Program-made: the position numbers and the translations under genes
The notes under the pieces: model-generated
Databases searched by the model: none
What the model was told of the DNA's origin: nothing
The model's input: only the letters and a program-made list of their open reading frames with translations
Assembly (NCBI GenBank): GCA_002633005.1
Contig: NMRA01000059.1
Coordinates: 1,141,133 to 1,205,132 of the forward strand
DNA from: Phoronis australis
Lineage: Eukaryota > Phoronida > Phoronidae
DNA length: 64,000 nt
Direction of reading: 5' to 3'
In this document: positions 1 through 11,952 of the stretch, piece after piece
Position numbering within the stretch: the stretch's first letter is position 1
Layout: every line of letters starts with the position of its first letter

Positions 1-1492
1 TGGTAACAGACGGCACAAAGCATTTATGAAAAAACATTTAAAGCTCACAATAATAGAACACGGGTCTAATTTATCTGCTCATTCTGTGGCACCGAGCAAA
101 GTGCTCTTTAGTTTGAAAGAACGCTGACAAAATAATTGCTGACATCTGGTTTTAGAGCAATTTGAACGTCAGCTGTTTGCGACCAACTTTTTACCAAAAT
201 GATTACGTTGTGAATGGCACGCGTCATAGCGGCAGTTGACTTAGGAAATTAAAACAACCATTGCTACGTAAGCCGCTGCAGTATTGTTATCATCATGTTT
301 GGACAAGTGGTAGACGATCGATATGTGTCCACCTTTTCTTTGCCAGATAGCAAACTAATCCGTTGCGCCAGCTGGCGGATATTTCGGCCAATCACAGGTC
401 TGAATAACGGCGTTTGGCAGAAGAATCAAAGAATATACGAAAAGAAAAGAGTAATAGACGAGCTGTAGAGCTGGAAATCATAATGAACTGGAACTCATAA
501 TGAACCATAGTCCATATTATATGTATGGTCTTTTATACGGGTGGACAATTCATTATGTCCACATTTAATACCGCCACTTGCCGCGGTTACATTGTCACAT
601 TGCCTCAACTAGCGAGTATCTAAATACCACTACCTAAAGATTTTTAAAAATTGACATATGTTTTAATTCTTTGTCGTTTATCTTAATATGTAAAAATGAA
701 TGTCAAGGTGATCATGTTCTCTGTATTTTGTATAGATTAGAGACATATTTAATTGTTTTAAAGCTTACAGTAAATATATAGAACCAAAAGTAATGTCGTA
801 GTGTGTTTTTTCGTCATTCACATACATTTTTATTTAATCCTTAGGCATGTTAAGTGGCTTTTATATCTCAGTGATATTTGCGGGATGATCCCGACTTACG
901 AAAAGTACGTTTTCTCATAAAAAACATAAAAACCAATAAGATATACTGTTTTATGAATCTAAGAAGTCCATTACATCACAAAAGCACCCAAATTGTATTT
1001 TTTCGTTCTTACAAAGGTAAAAGGTTCAAGCAAAACTACTTGTCTTTATGGCAGTTTATCTAAATTTCCAATAGAATGAAAGAATTTATAGTACTGATTC
1101 CTCATTCCTTATATAGAAAACTCATTCAGTGTAGCCATATAAACCAGTGGATTTTTTTTACTTTTAACTCAAAAGTTAGCCATGATTTTGCAAAAGAGAT
1201 GACCTTTGTAATTGTGCGTTCATTCATAACAAACCATGTTAAAATTGAGATGAGGGGAGTCGTTCAATAGTTAGAGTGTCCTGACGAGGTAAGTTCGTTC
1301 TTGGCACGAGCCTATTGTTCTAACATTCGCTATCTCGTGTTAAAATGACAGGTGTGCACGGCGATAGCGGTCAGGACAGCCAGTCATATTGATCGATGCT
1401 AGCATTTGTCTTTAGTAAACACGAGAAACCGCAAAATCTAACCAACTACGGTAATCCACTTTGAAAAGATAACTAACGATAGAGTATCACAG
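1..1492. other. No gene recognised
   Basis: AT-rich sequence with only short frames on both strands. No homologue, RNA gene or delimited repeat seen. Confidence 0.4.
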
Positions 1493-1657
1493 ATGCGTGT
1501 ATTGTTTCTAGTCACATTGATAATAGTTTGCGCAAAGACGAAGGGTAATAGAAAATTGGATCACCTGGCTACGTCGGGACCGAGGTTAGCGGTTCTTTCT
1601 TTAGTGTGTATTCACAAATACCATATTGTTAGTGAACGGAATACCCTAAAACTTTAA
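1493..1657 (+). CDS. Short ORF or first exon with signal-peptide-like start
   Basis: ATG at 1493 (context cacagATGc) opens 54 codons to a TAA. The first 14 residues (MRVLFLVTLIIVCA) look like a secretory signal peptide: one charge, then a hydrophobic run. Possible donors are AAGG|GTAATA at 1545 and GAG|GTTAGC at 1585, so it may be the first exon of a gene whose other exons I could not find in 1.6-9 kb. Chance occurrence cannot be excluded; function unknown. Confidence 0.25.
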   Translation: MRVLFLVTLIIVCAKTKGNRKLDHLATSGPRLAVLSLVCIHKYHIVSERNTLKL

Positions 1658-4140
1658 AACAATGTTCCTTGTGTTGTTATATTTTGTTGTGTTTACATAA
1701 AACATTTACCGTTCGTCTTCGTTTGATGTTGCAACATAAATTGTGTGAATGTGATCACAAGACCATTTGGTGAGATCGCGATGATGAGGTTGATGAGGTT
1801 GATGAGTTCAACAGTCGTTTTGTCATGATTGGGTTTAATAAAGCCGTTCAAAAAATATACCGTGTGAGGCTGGTGGCGTATTTATGCAATGGTCATTTTG
1901 GATGTTTTAAAATTCTGATGTATTGCATGTTCATGGATTTGGTATTTCTAAAATATCGCATAATCTTAATTTAGAAGAGCAGTTATCTTATCTCCACATA
2001 GTTATAAATATAATATAATATAATATAAAGCGCTTAATATAATACCAATTGGTTGCATCTGATATACAGACGTGTGAGAAAAGCAAAACGGAACCCAATG
2101 TTCTCCAAACGAATTCAAACTCGGAGCTGTGCCATCTATGTAAATTTCTGAGCCATGTTTGAAAGTCAGAGTTTTGTCAGCTTTACAAGACAAATTGTTT
2201 AAGTGGTTTGCCTGGGTATTTGTGTCTATTCTTTTGATGTAAAACTTATAGTTATATGGTCAGCAAGTGAACATAACGTGTAGCTTGCATTACTTACTAT
2301 GATTTGGCAAAAAGGAAGGTTAGAATGAGAAAACACGACGCGCAATGTGCATTGAAACACGTTTGTACCTTGAAAAACGTGAACGATGATAATAGTCAGC
2401 GAACTAACAAAGGAGCTCCGTTACAAGATTTATCATTGTCTTGTGCCTATAAATATATAAAAAGAAAACTAACTCGGACAATAATTTTACTATCCTTAGA
2501 TGAGAACATGTTTATTTCGTGATCCCAATAATCTCGGGAAATGTGATGGGTTGGCTTTGTTAGGTGACCGGTGTAAATGCCATGGCCTGGCTCATTAACT
2601 CGCCTCTCGGGCATTATTCGTGAAGTATAGCCGCAATTTAGAGTCAGTAAACTCATAAAATGCAACAAATGCCTCTTGTTAAACATTAAATGTCTTTAAA
2701 ATTGCGAAGTTTCCACTCTTATTTCTGTTAAGAACATGGGGTAAGAGAGAGATCTTATCGAGTATCATCTCCTTCGCGCCTTTCAGTTCTCAAACTGAGT
2801 TAAACTCAAGAGTAATACGAGTTAGCTACGCTCAATAAAGACGTAATTTCCAATTTACGGAAGCGTGATTTTCTTCAACACACATGAGAACTTGTAACAG
2901 GATGTACTTTTTAACGATTTTTACCGTGATCTTATATTGGAGAAAGACTGTAACTGTAACAATGACTGTGACGGGAATAGACAACAGCGTGCACGCTTTA
3001 CTGTCATTATATCTCAGTATGATATCGCAACCAATCGCTGGTTATAGCGGTCTTGTTATATCTCAGTACTTGAGGAGTAGAAATGGTGAAAATGGTATTC
3101 AGACCAAGATAGAGCAAGACTTGTTGCGTCAACATTAATCTTTCTGCTAATACGTTAAAAACTTCATTGAAAGAATTTTATGCAAGCTAGTTAATTCAAA
3201 AATCTTAACTTGACATCATTTGCTGCAAACACAATTTAATGTAAAAATTCTGAATTTGTTTTTTTTAATATGTGGTGGTGAGCAACATGGATATAGTCTT
3301 CACAGTTGGATACCTAACGCCATTTCTTAAAACATGAGTCGGCATTAAAAACGCAAATACTCCACACACAGGGCTGAAATCTACTAATTAAAGTTATCTG
3401 TGTTTGGGATGTCTTTCGAATGATGAAACTCATTCGGCGATTTTAATTGGTGGAAACACAGAAAGGAACATGCACATTTTGGAAATTACTTTCAACGTAG
3501 ACAAGTCAGGGCACTGGAAGGATTAGTAGTTCCAGGAAAGATCCTCTGATGAAACGTCCCTTGATCTACGCCGCTGACGCAATATAATCTCCACAGCGGG
3601 TTCTCATTCTAGGTCCCTTGTTTGATAAAATGTTTTCATTCGTTCTGGCATCTTCAACATTATTCCGGAACTGTTTGCCCACAGAGCTTCAAAAGCACAA
3701 AGGTTCTTCGCAAAGACCTCTTCAAAGCAACAATTAACGAGATTTTCTAAGCTTAGTGATCAATACAATCTTTACAAATTCAAACCAGCCAACCAAATAG
3801 CGTTTGTTTATTCACAACCCGAGTGATCGCGTGCTGCCTTGACAGCTGGCACGGGACAACTGCCCGGGGGGTTCTCGACGATATTTTTGAGGCCAGTTAC
3901 TGGAACATCAGGATAACCTACCATTTATAGAGTGGACTGCGAACAGGAGCCCATTTGTAGGAGCTTCCATAAAAAGTCACATTTTCGTTTGTTTTTGTTC
4001 CAGGAAACCACCTTTTTGTAGGTGATCCCTTTCGTAGCCGGATATTCATGGACCGTTGAATGTAACTGAAACAGTCCATGCTGTGTGAAAATGAGCGCAC
4101 AATTTTAGAAATGTAGATAATTATATAGTCACACACAGGT
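1658..4140. other. No gene recognised
   Basis: Short open frames only (longest about 84 codons at 2884-3138 +), with no recognisable domain. The human neighbour of WDR3, GDAP2, was looked for by its expected macro-domain pattern and not seen here. Confidence 0.4.
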
Positions 4141-4156
4141 ATTACGGTTTTTCAGA

Positions 4157-4210
4157 ACCAGTTTGATGCCATTATACAGTGGAGAAAACTGGTTCTCAAA
4201 ATGCATGACC
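4157..4210 (+). repeat. Dispersed repeat family G, copy 1
   Basis: The block tttgatgcc..cagtggagaaaactggttctca recurs in the same orientation at 63204-63243 and inverted at 61860-61905. Around the inverted copy an arm gtcagatataa..gc is also present, which suggests a small terminal-repeat element. Confidence 0.4.
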
Positions 4211-6500
4211 CCTGTATGTGAAACATGATAACAATCTTCTAAATCAATAAGTTTTGTATTGTGGAAAGGGCAGGCAATAGATTGCACGTGGATGCCGTAA
4301 ACATACAAGGGACGGTAGTTTTAATGCAGCGGCCCAATCGCTTTTCTTTTTGATAGATAAAACAAAATATACTAAACAATATGGATGTAAATAGTTAATT
4401 GTGAATAATAGATTGGATATAAATACACTTCCTGAGCTATCACCTAATGATGACCTTGACCGTAAAGAAACTTGACCGACGTGAACATAAGATTTTTAAC
4501 AGATGACCGTGATTTACCCTGGTAATATGGCTGAATTTAAATTAGATGCAACAGTGATTGGAATTAAAGGACACCCAAAAAGTTCATTGACAGGTAATTC
4601 TGAATTTGTTGTATGGTTGCTCTGGTTTTCAATTTATTTTCACATAAAAGTTATCGTCAGCTCCCTGCGGTAACTGTCGGTTGGCAACATACCCATGAAG
4701 ATTATCGATGCTGCCCTAAAGCCAAACGTTGTTCTACCAACAATGGGAAAGGGACGTTTTGTAGAGTTTCGAGCTCCTTAAGTCGTGAACACATTTGAAT
4801 GAAATTACTCGGAAAATATATCCTTTCATTGGGAATTTTAACAGAAATACACCTTTTCGTAAAGAATTTTGCCAGGAAAGGCACCCTTTCGCAGGAACAC
4901 TCTTCACATTCCGCATTTTTCTTCTATGGGAGTACCCCCCCAGGGACACCCGCTTTCACCTAATAACCACACCATACCAGTGACAATGGCAGGCGTCCAC
5001 CGCCGCAATTATAACTGCTCATTAGTTGACCAATCAGGGCTAAATGGAGAAAATTGTCATTTGCTTTCAATCCACGAGGAATCTTGACGGTATTCAAGTT
5101 GGATTATCCGTGCAAACAACAAAATGCGAAATTTGAAGGGTTCCACCCTGGGGTGCGAGAAGAATAGTTAGGTGATACGCTGTGTGATAGGGATTAAAAT
5201 GAACGTGCAAAGCCTTTGGAAGCGAGTTTAATGCGATTTCATCCTCATTTGTGTTGCTAATACTCCCCTGGGCAGTTAAGAACGTACTCTTAATGAACTA
5301 AATAGGACCTAAGCAATTAAACTAAAAAATGCGAGTATTTGGGTCAATGCGCTCGGTAGGCGAAAAAGTTAGTTTTACTCACAAGCCCTTAAACTTCACA
5401 GGCGGGTTTTGCATACAAACTTTGTTGACAGATAAATGTGAACTTGTAGGACTTTTTCCTTTCCCGCATATTTTTTTCCTAAAAAACTATCGCCATATCA
5501 CGGCGATAACTATCGGCTAGTAAATTCCCCATAAAGACCACCAATCCTGCCCCAAAGAAGGCAGGATTGGTGATACTAGGTATAGACTCAGCATCGCATA
5601 CAGGAGCTTAAGTCATAGGGGTTAAACGTGAGAGAATCTAATTATGGAATTTAAGCGAGCAGAATTCTGGTAAGATCAACAAGTCGTAGCAACAAAAGCA
5701 AACAAGACTACTTTTTACTTGAACTGTCCCGCTTCTTGGAAGAGCGGAACCGCTTTTTGAAGGTTTTTCCCTCGTCCCGCAATATAAAAATGTCCCGCTT
5801 TTTGACACACGGCGAAATTTACTTAATGTGATATATGATAGTGATTTTCCTGGTGCCATAGCCCTATTTTCCCGTTCGACCAAAGAACACAATGTTTTGT
5901 GGATGCAGCGGCACCGGTGTGTTTTCAACTAAAAACACTGCTTGGGCGTTTCGGCATAGTTTCGCTTTATTTCGGGATGCCTTGTCTTTTCAACCCAGGA
6001 GTACCGTTTTTCCCCTCTCGAATGTTGGCAAGTATTCAATGGGGGCAACTTCACAACCAACTTGGAAGTCCGAGTCCCTATGTTGAAACAATTAGGCGAT
6101 CTGAGATAAAAGCACACATTAGGGGATCCCGTCAACTAACATTACAACTCGTTAGCAGATAGTTTCCAATTAAAGATCTCTAGAATAGTAACTGAAGCAT
6201 TATGAGATGGCAAGCTAAGAAATACACCGAATACCGGGGTGAAAATTCCATTTTTACTGGCAACAGGTGTCGCTTGCCTACTGTTAAACACCAGCGCCTG
6301 CGCATGTATTCCGGAAACACATGTTGAAAACCTGGGAGAAGAATGGGTTGAATATGTTCAATTAACAACACGTTCGTAAGTAATTACTAACTTTTTATTT
6401 ACTAGTAACATCCTCTAAAATCAAAATAAAGCGACCTGAGTGTATCACGATCACATAGCACGAGCCCTTGGGTGCAGTTAAACTTGGTACAGAACTACTA
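4211..6500. other. No gene recognised; one perfect hairpin
   Basis: Only short frames. A 13-bp perfect inverted repeat (CACCAATCCTGCC, loop of 8) lies at 5539-5572. No other supported feature. Confidence 0.4.
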
Positions 6501-6520
6501 AAATATACAGGCACAGGCGT

Positions 6521-6872
6521 CCTTAGGCATAGGCAATGACCATCGCCTCTGTTGGCCCGAAACAGAGGCGATGTAGAGGCTATAGGCGCTCTGTACGCCG
6601 GAAGCTTTTCGGCGAATTTTGCCTCGCACCGACTAACCCATCAAAGTCACGTTGTTATAAATACCTTTTGCGCATAGAGGAACACCTTAGGAGGTTGTCG
6701 ATGTGTTTAATTCCTTCCAACTCGAACAAATACTCCCGTTATGAAACTTNAACCGTTAGTGTTGAGCCCTGCCTTAGGAGGTTGTCGATGTGTTTAATTC
6801 CTTCCAACTCGAACAAATACTCCCGTTATGAAACTTTTTCTTCCAACAGAGGCGATGGTCATTGCCTAAGGC
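6521..6872. repeat. Inverted repeat interrupted by a gap with duplicated flanks
   Basis: ccttaggcataggcaatgac and the following catcgcctctgtt at 6521-6556 recur inverted at 6845-6872. Between them a single N at 6750 is flanked by a 65-bp direct duplicate (6685-6749 and 6773-6837), which is what an unmerged assembly overlap looks like. The inverted repeat may be the ends of a small element. Confidence 0.5.
6750..6750. other. Assembly gap (single N) between duplicated flanks
   Basis: The N sits between two copies of the same 65 bp starting ccttaggaggttgtcgatgt. Most simply the join is artificial. Confidence 0.7.
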
Positions 6873-7637
6873 GTCCTCAAACCTCAGGCTCAGCTTCCTA
6901 TAATCTGATAATCTCCAATTCTGTGTATATAATATACTACATGTTATGACACTCCGGACTAGAAGTGCCACGTGTGCTTCACTTCAGCCGTCCATAGCAA
7001 ACACAAAATTCAACAAATTTACGCAAATTAGAGGTTCAACAAGCCATGAGCAGGGCTCGACAACTAGCTGCAGGTCGCATTTGCGACCTGAAATCTGGAA
7101 ATGCGAGCTGAGATTTTTGCCAGCTCGTATCAAGTCGCAAAATGTGACCTAGAATTTCCAAGGTATGCGAGCTGATTTTTATACTTTTCGGCAGATACCA
7201 GACGCATATAAAGGAACTCGTGCAAATCTGACTGTTATTTGGTTGTTGCCAAATCAAGTTCAAAAGAATACTAACCGAGAACATCCCTCCCGATGACTTG
7301 TAAACGTGTCGCGTGAACATGGGATAATGCAGAATATATCTTTGACGAGCTTCATTGGCTATCATTTTCGGCTACTTTTGCAAATTTCTGGATGTGCCGA
7401 ATAAAGTTTCGTCACAAAACAGCGGTGTTTCTACTAATTCTTAAGACAATCAACTTGCAAAACTTTGTGGTGGGAAAACATGTTTATGTTCATGTAAGAT
7501 GCCCATCATAGCGCACTACAAACGACCGCTCGTGGTTTGAAATTGACACGCAGCCTATATATATTGTTAGTCACTCTCGTTTTACATAACAAATTCAGTT
7601 TTCAAAGAAAACGTCTTTTCTCAATATGTAAAAACCC

Positions 7638-7790
7638 AGTGGCAGATTTAGAGGGCCACCAAGGTTACCATGCCCCCCCAAAATTCTCCCAGATTTGGCA
7701 GTTCGGGGGTGCGAATGTCTAACAGCAAAATCCTGGCTAATACTCAGCTCTGCCCCTCCCCCCTTAATCAAAATCCTGGATCCACCCCTG
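7638..7790. mobile_element. Small nested MITE (cagtggcagattta .. ggatccacccctg)
   Basis: The ends cagtggcagattta and tcctggatccacccctg form an imperfect inverted repeat of the CAGTGGCGGATCCAGG type common in invertebrate hAT MITEs, with a G/C-rich interior. Lies inside the 7051-9173 element. Ends approximate. Confidence 0.4.
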
Positions 7791-8386
7791 AAATCAACCC
7801 CAGCTTTGTTTTATGCCTCCAAAAGAAAGTAAGACTAGTGACATGTGTGTCGTTTTGTGACTGACCTATTTTTCCCGTACGTGGAAGGTATTGAGGAGGA
7901 AACTTGAATTACCCGATGGAAACTGAATGGATTAGGCAATTATTTCGAGGCTTTTCATTTCATGGAAAACTAATTGTTGAGTAGATAAACAGCATAAGTC
8001 CAGCATTTTTGATGTGAAATTTGCTCTCATTTCTACGTGCGCATCTGCATACGTCATTCGGCAAGGGCAACGTTTCATGGATTTTTTTCGACAGGATGTT
8101 TTTCAAACTTCGAGTTAAGTGCAAAGTTTGGGCTGCGAATAAAAAATGGAGGGAGTTTGCACTCAGAGTTAGTGTGGATTTTTAATGACATTGATGACAG
8201 TCATATAGCAGGTCAGACGTTGCAAAATTGCGGGTGCTATTTCAACGAATATTTTCTCCCTTTTCACATTGCAAGCTTATTGTAGCTAGTCCAATGCACG
8301 TGACGCTAAGAGAGCACTGATTCAACTTTCACGTTGGCAACAGCCTTTGAATGTCGGTTGTGAAAAACAGTAACACTGTACTTGCT

Positions 8387-8911
8387 TTGTAGTATGTAAA
8401 ATGGTCACTTACTTATAGACGTGGTTGGTTGTTAGCAGACGTTTCGATCTGGTCCGCCAGGTCTGTGTCGATGAATGAGGGATTTCCCGCCTTTCGCTTG
8501 TTAAGAATGCTGGAGTACCCGGGGGGGGGGGAAGTGGAGTCCTCTGTCCCTGTTCAGGAGGGGGCGCTGACTGTTGATTTTTATGGCCTTTTTGAGCTTT
8601 GGTGTGTCTAAAACACCAACAGCTGTGGGGGAACATATTTTGGTGACTGGGCACACCATCTCTCTTGCGTCATCCAGGATCCTAGCCAAGGAACAAAATT
8701 GTAAGCTCAAAGACGCCATAAACATCAACAGTCAGTGCCCCCTCCTGAACCGGGACAGAGGACTCCACTTACCCCCCGTGTAGTCTAGCATTCATAACGA
8801 GCGAAAGGCTGGAAATGTCTCATTCATCAACAAAGACCTGGCGGACCAGGTCGAAACGTCTGCTAACAACCAACCACGTCTCTAAGTAAGTGACCATTTT
8901 ATATACTACAA
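8387..8911. mobile_element. Inverted pair of Penelope-like element 3' remnants
   Basis: Arms of about 115 bp (ttgtagtat.taaaatggtc .. ctggtccgccaggtct) face each other. Each side also carries one copy of a coding remnant on opposite strands (8574-8783 + and 8728-8501 -) with AVGEHILVTGH, ILAKEQNCK and LLNRDRGLHLPPV. I recognise this as the C-terminal GIY-YIG endonuclease end of Penelope-like retroelements. No complete frame remains. Confidence 0.5.
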
Positions 8912-9539
8912 TGCCTCTAGAGACCAATGACAAACCTATTCTCCAGCCGTACCTGCATGTTAGAACTCAATTTTGCGACCTAAAATTTGTGAGTATCTAA
9001 CGCGGCAGGTAATAGTGATCTATGATCTAAAAAAGCTACTTTGGCGGGTAAAAATGGCGGGAAAATTTTGCCACCTGGCATTTATGAATGTGAGCTAAAT
9101 TTTGAAAGTGTGACCTGGGATTTTGGCTAGGTCGCAAAATGCGACCTGGCGATATTCATAGCGTCGAGCCCTGATGAGGAATTGTTCTTTCTCCCAGTAC
9201 CATTTACGGTGTCCTGCATCATTGGCATCAATCTTCCAAGTTAAAGGCAGGAATCGACTAAAAATTCATACTCTCTGTTGTTGTCCTCAGTGGGTGGTCT
9301 TCTCTAAAAGTGTAGGTCACGCTTGCCCGTTGAGCAGACTTTGAAAGGAGTTTTCAAATTTTCGTCCATACTTTTGAGGGTTGTCGAGGTTTACAGAGCA
9401 TTATTTTGTTCCAGTGAACTGGATGGGAAAGTGATGTTTAGTATCTGTTAAGAGACAAATATTGGGTTTGATAAATTTTTATCTTATGACGTTTTTTCAC
9501 AAATCATGACATCAACTTATGGCAGAGTTTCGCAGCGTC

Positions 9540-9555
9540 AAAATGGCGTCGAGAA
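9540..9555 (+). promoter_or_regulatory. YY1-like motif, candidate WDR3 promoter/5' exon
   Basis: AAAATGGCGTCG resembles the YY1 consensus AAnATGGCGGC that often overlaps the start of housekeeping and ribosome-biogenesis genes. A possible donor GTGAAA follows at 9629. It is about 2.2 kb upstream of the first coding exon. A similar aaaaatggcggg at about 9050 lies inside a transposon. Weak, motif-only evidence. Confidence 0.2.
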
Positions 9556-10704
9556 CATGACGGTTGTGTGGAAAATGTTTACACTTGTGCATATATTGCC
9601 GACTGTATATGTCTATGTATTGTGTGCGGTGAAAGAGTTAACAGCGATAAAAAGGGGAGTTGGAATCCTTTGCCATAGTCATTTTGATTCCCGTAGACAT
9701 GCTTTATCAAAGATATGTGAAGAACCAGAAAGGATCGCTGAAGAAGGCAAGCTGTGTTAGTGTTGTAGTCCCTGGCCAGCCAGCTGAGGGACTATGTGTT
9801 GCCTACAGGTCAACAATAGACAATAGTCAATAAAAATTCATTCCAAGCTGGAATAGTTTGACTCTCGTGTCGGCTCTCTAGGTTCTTAAACAGCAGCGGA
9901 CGACCCGTCAGTGGCCACCTATTGGTCTGTTAGGCACGACTGAGCTGAAAGTAAATGTCACAATTAACCTAAACTGAAAGCCGTAAGTTCAAAGGTCAGG
10001 TCTGGTTCCCAAGGTAGCATTTAGCCAGCCAGCTTGCTGTATTAAGATTATTGTCAAAATGCAAATTTCACACCACCCAAGTAGTTCTGCTGGTCAACAT
10101 GTAGAGCTAATGATCAGTGGGTGCGCATTCATAACCAGGAAGTCACCTTGCCCATTAAAGCTTTTGTGAAAAACAACTCAATAGCCATTTTCTTGCAAAA
10201 TTATATGGCTTATGTAGTAAAGAAAAGCCTGGGGTTGTCTTGATTCAGTACGTACACTCGTGACACGTGCGCGTGCCATTTGCTAAATTTGCCAAAGCAA
10301 AATTTGCTGAGAAATTTGGTTTGCTGGTATTAAGATTCTTAAAACTTACAAAAAACGGAAACCAATCCCAATAAACATGACATGTACACAACCTTGTGAA
10401 AGAAGAACAGTTGATTGAAGATGAGGCAAAAAAAGAAATTGGCCAGTTTGTGAGACTCTATTTTATAGTTCTGAAAGCTGACATAAGATAGTTCTATAAA
10501 TTTAGGAACAGTATAACAGCAAATTTTTAACGCCGGTGACTAATTTAGGTCACTCAAGCAAGAATGTAGTTTATTTAGCCATTCTTTACTTACATGGCTG
10601 CAAAGCTGTACATTTATAGTTTTGCACCTTTACTAGGCTACCTGGGCATTATCGCATCAAGCAAAAATGAAACAGTCAAATAGAACGACATCACCCCAGA
10701 GCAT

Positions 10705-10786
10705 GTAGGGTTAGGTTTTGGGTTGGCGTTAGGATTAGGACCAGTTAGGGTTGGGGTTAGGATTAGGGTTAGGGTTGGGTCAGGGT
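10705..10786 (+). repeat. Degenerate interstitial TTAGGG repeats
   Basis: About a dozen variants of TTAGGG (gttaggg, ggattagg, gttgggg) in 80 bp. It is the metazoan telomere motif in degraded form, inside the chromosome. Confidence 0.65.
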
Positions 10787-10900
10787 CATTCATGAGTTCA
10801 TGTAATGTCACCTCCTTCTTATCATGTTAGCTGTTTAGACAGCTTACTAATGTCAAGTCAATCTATTGTTTCTTATTCGGATTGGAAATGATTTCTAGAC

Positions 10901-11010
10901 TTGAGAAGAACCTGCAGGTCAGTACTGCTTCTGACCAGGCCCATTAAGTAGTGCTTGAGAAGAACCTGCAGGCCAGTATTGCTTCAGACCAGGCCCATTA
11001 AGTAGAGCTT
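10901..11010 (+). repeat. 54-bp tandem duplication
   Basis: Two copies, starting ttgagaagaacctgcagg at 10901 and 10955, differing at a few positions. Confidence 0.8.
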
Positions 11011-11078
11011 GGAGTTTTGAGAGGATTTCCTCTTTTTGATTTCCAGTTTACTTTTGTATCATTATTTCGACTTTATTC

Positions 11079-11330
11079 ATAATAATAATGATGATAATGA
11101 TAATGATAACTTTATTTAAAGAGGATAAAAAACATGTTAAGTGTAAAACTTATCTGCCTCATGATCCTCGAAATTACAATAAAGAGATAAATGAAACAAA
11201 TAAATAAATAAGATGAACAATGATATGTACAGATGAATGAAAAATGAAATAAATAAGTTAATTAATATAGACAATTTTTTGACATGCATGCAGATATACA
11301 GTTAAATAGATGATAAATAAGTTATTAGGT
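11079..11330 (-). mobile_element. LINE/SINE-like 3' tail in reverse
   Basis: aataataatgatgataatga followed by taatgataactttattt reads on the - strand as AAATAAAGTTATCATTATC.., the repeat-tailed 3' end common to L2/CR1/RTE-like elements of invertebrates. How far the element extends (to about 11330) is a guess. Confidence 0.35.
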
Positions 11331-11760
11331 TACTTCTAAATGCACGTTTAACAGTAATTGATTTAATAGCTAATGGTAAACCATGCAAAAACATTTATTT
11401 TAGTTAAATTTTACAACACAAAAATATTTCCATCACCACACAAGCCTATATGTAGAACAATACATCATCTGGAAACTTTGCTCAGTTTTTCATCATTGGT
11501 CGTTCCAAGACCTCATTAAGGTGTTTGCCACGGAGGGTTAGTTTCAGTCAAGAAAACAGTTTGGTCACCGGGGGTAAGAAAAGATATAACATGCTTTGGA
11601 TAAAAAAACTCAATATGAAGAAAGTTGATTTTTGACACCACAACATGGTCTTTAGTTGGTTATGAATTAAAAAGTTGCAATTTGAGTAGTTATATTTTTG
11701 AGTAGTTATATCTTTTTAGTCACTATTTGAAGATTGCATCCTGGTTCTTTCATTTTTCAG

Positions 11761-11952
11761 GTGACTGAAAGTGTCGTAATGGGTTTGACTAAACAGTATC
11801 TGCGGTACGTGCCTAGTGCAGTGTTCGGCGTTGTGGGCACACACAAATCTCCAGTTGTACTGCTCAATTTGAAACAGTCTGGCCAGACACGGTTCTGTGC
11901 CACTGGGGCATGTGAGAATGTCATAGTGTGGGACCTGCGCACAGGTGAAAAG
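11761..11952 (+). CDS. WDR3: WDR3 coding exon 1 (start codon at 11779)
   Basis: The acceptor (tttcatttttcag) ends at 11760, followed by 18 nt of 5' UTR, an ATG at 11779 and a donor GTGGGT at 11953. The 58 codons begin [10 protein letters not shown], matching the conserved WDR3/Utp12 N-terminus, and carry the first WD motif ([11 protein letters not shown]). The exon ends in phase 0. The upstream acceptor implies at least one non-coding 5' exon further upstream. Confidence 0.93.

Larger units (their letters stand above)
7051..9173. mobile_element. 2.1-kb TIR transposon (5-bp target duplication ATGAG)
   Basis: Both ends carry the perfect 11-bp inverted repeat CAGGGCTCGAC, and similarity continues inward through aggtcgcattttgcgacct for about 45 bp. 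ATGAG is duplicated at 7046-7050 and 9174-9178. CAGGG ends with a short duplication suggest a hAT-like element, but no transposase frame is present, so it is non-autonomous or a shell filled by later insertions (7638-7790 and 8387-8911). Confidence 0.6.
9180..11760 (+). other. Region upstream of WDR3 coding start; 5' UTR exon expected here or further upstream
   Basis: No coding exon recognised. The acceptor at 11760 means a non-coding WDR3 exon lies upstream. The best promoter-like point is 9534-9560 (see separate entry). Also holds a 54-bp duplication, telomere-like repeats and a LINE-like tail. Confidence 0.4.

Noticed and set aside
7051-9173. Searched for a transposase in the TIR element
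   Set aside because: Only short broken frames; the one coding remnant belongs to a nested Penelope-like element.
1-11760. GDAP2, the expected upstream neighbour from human gene order
   Set aside because: No macro-domain or CRAL-TRIO-like exon recognised on either strand.
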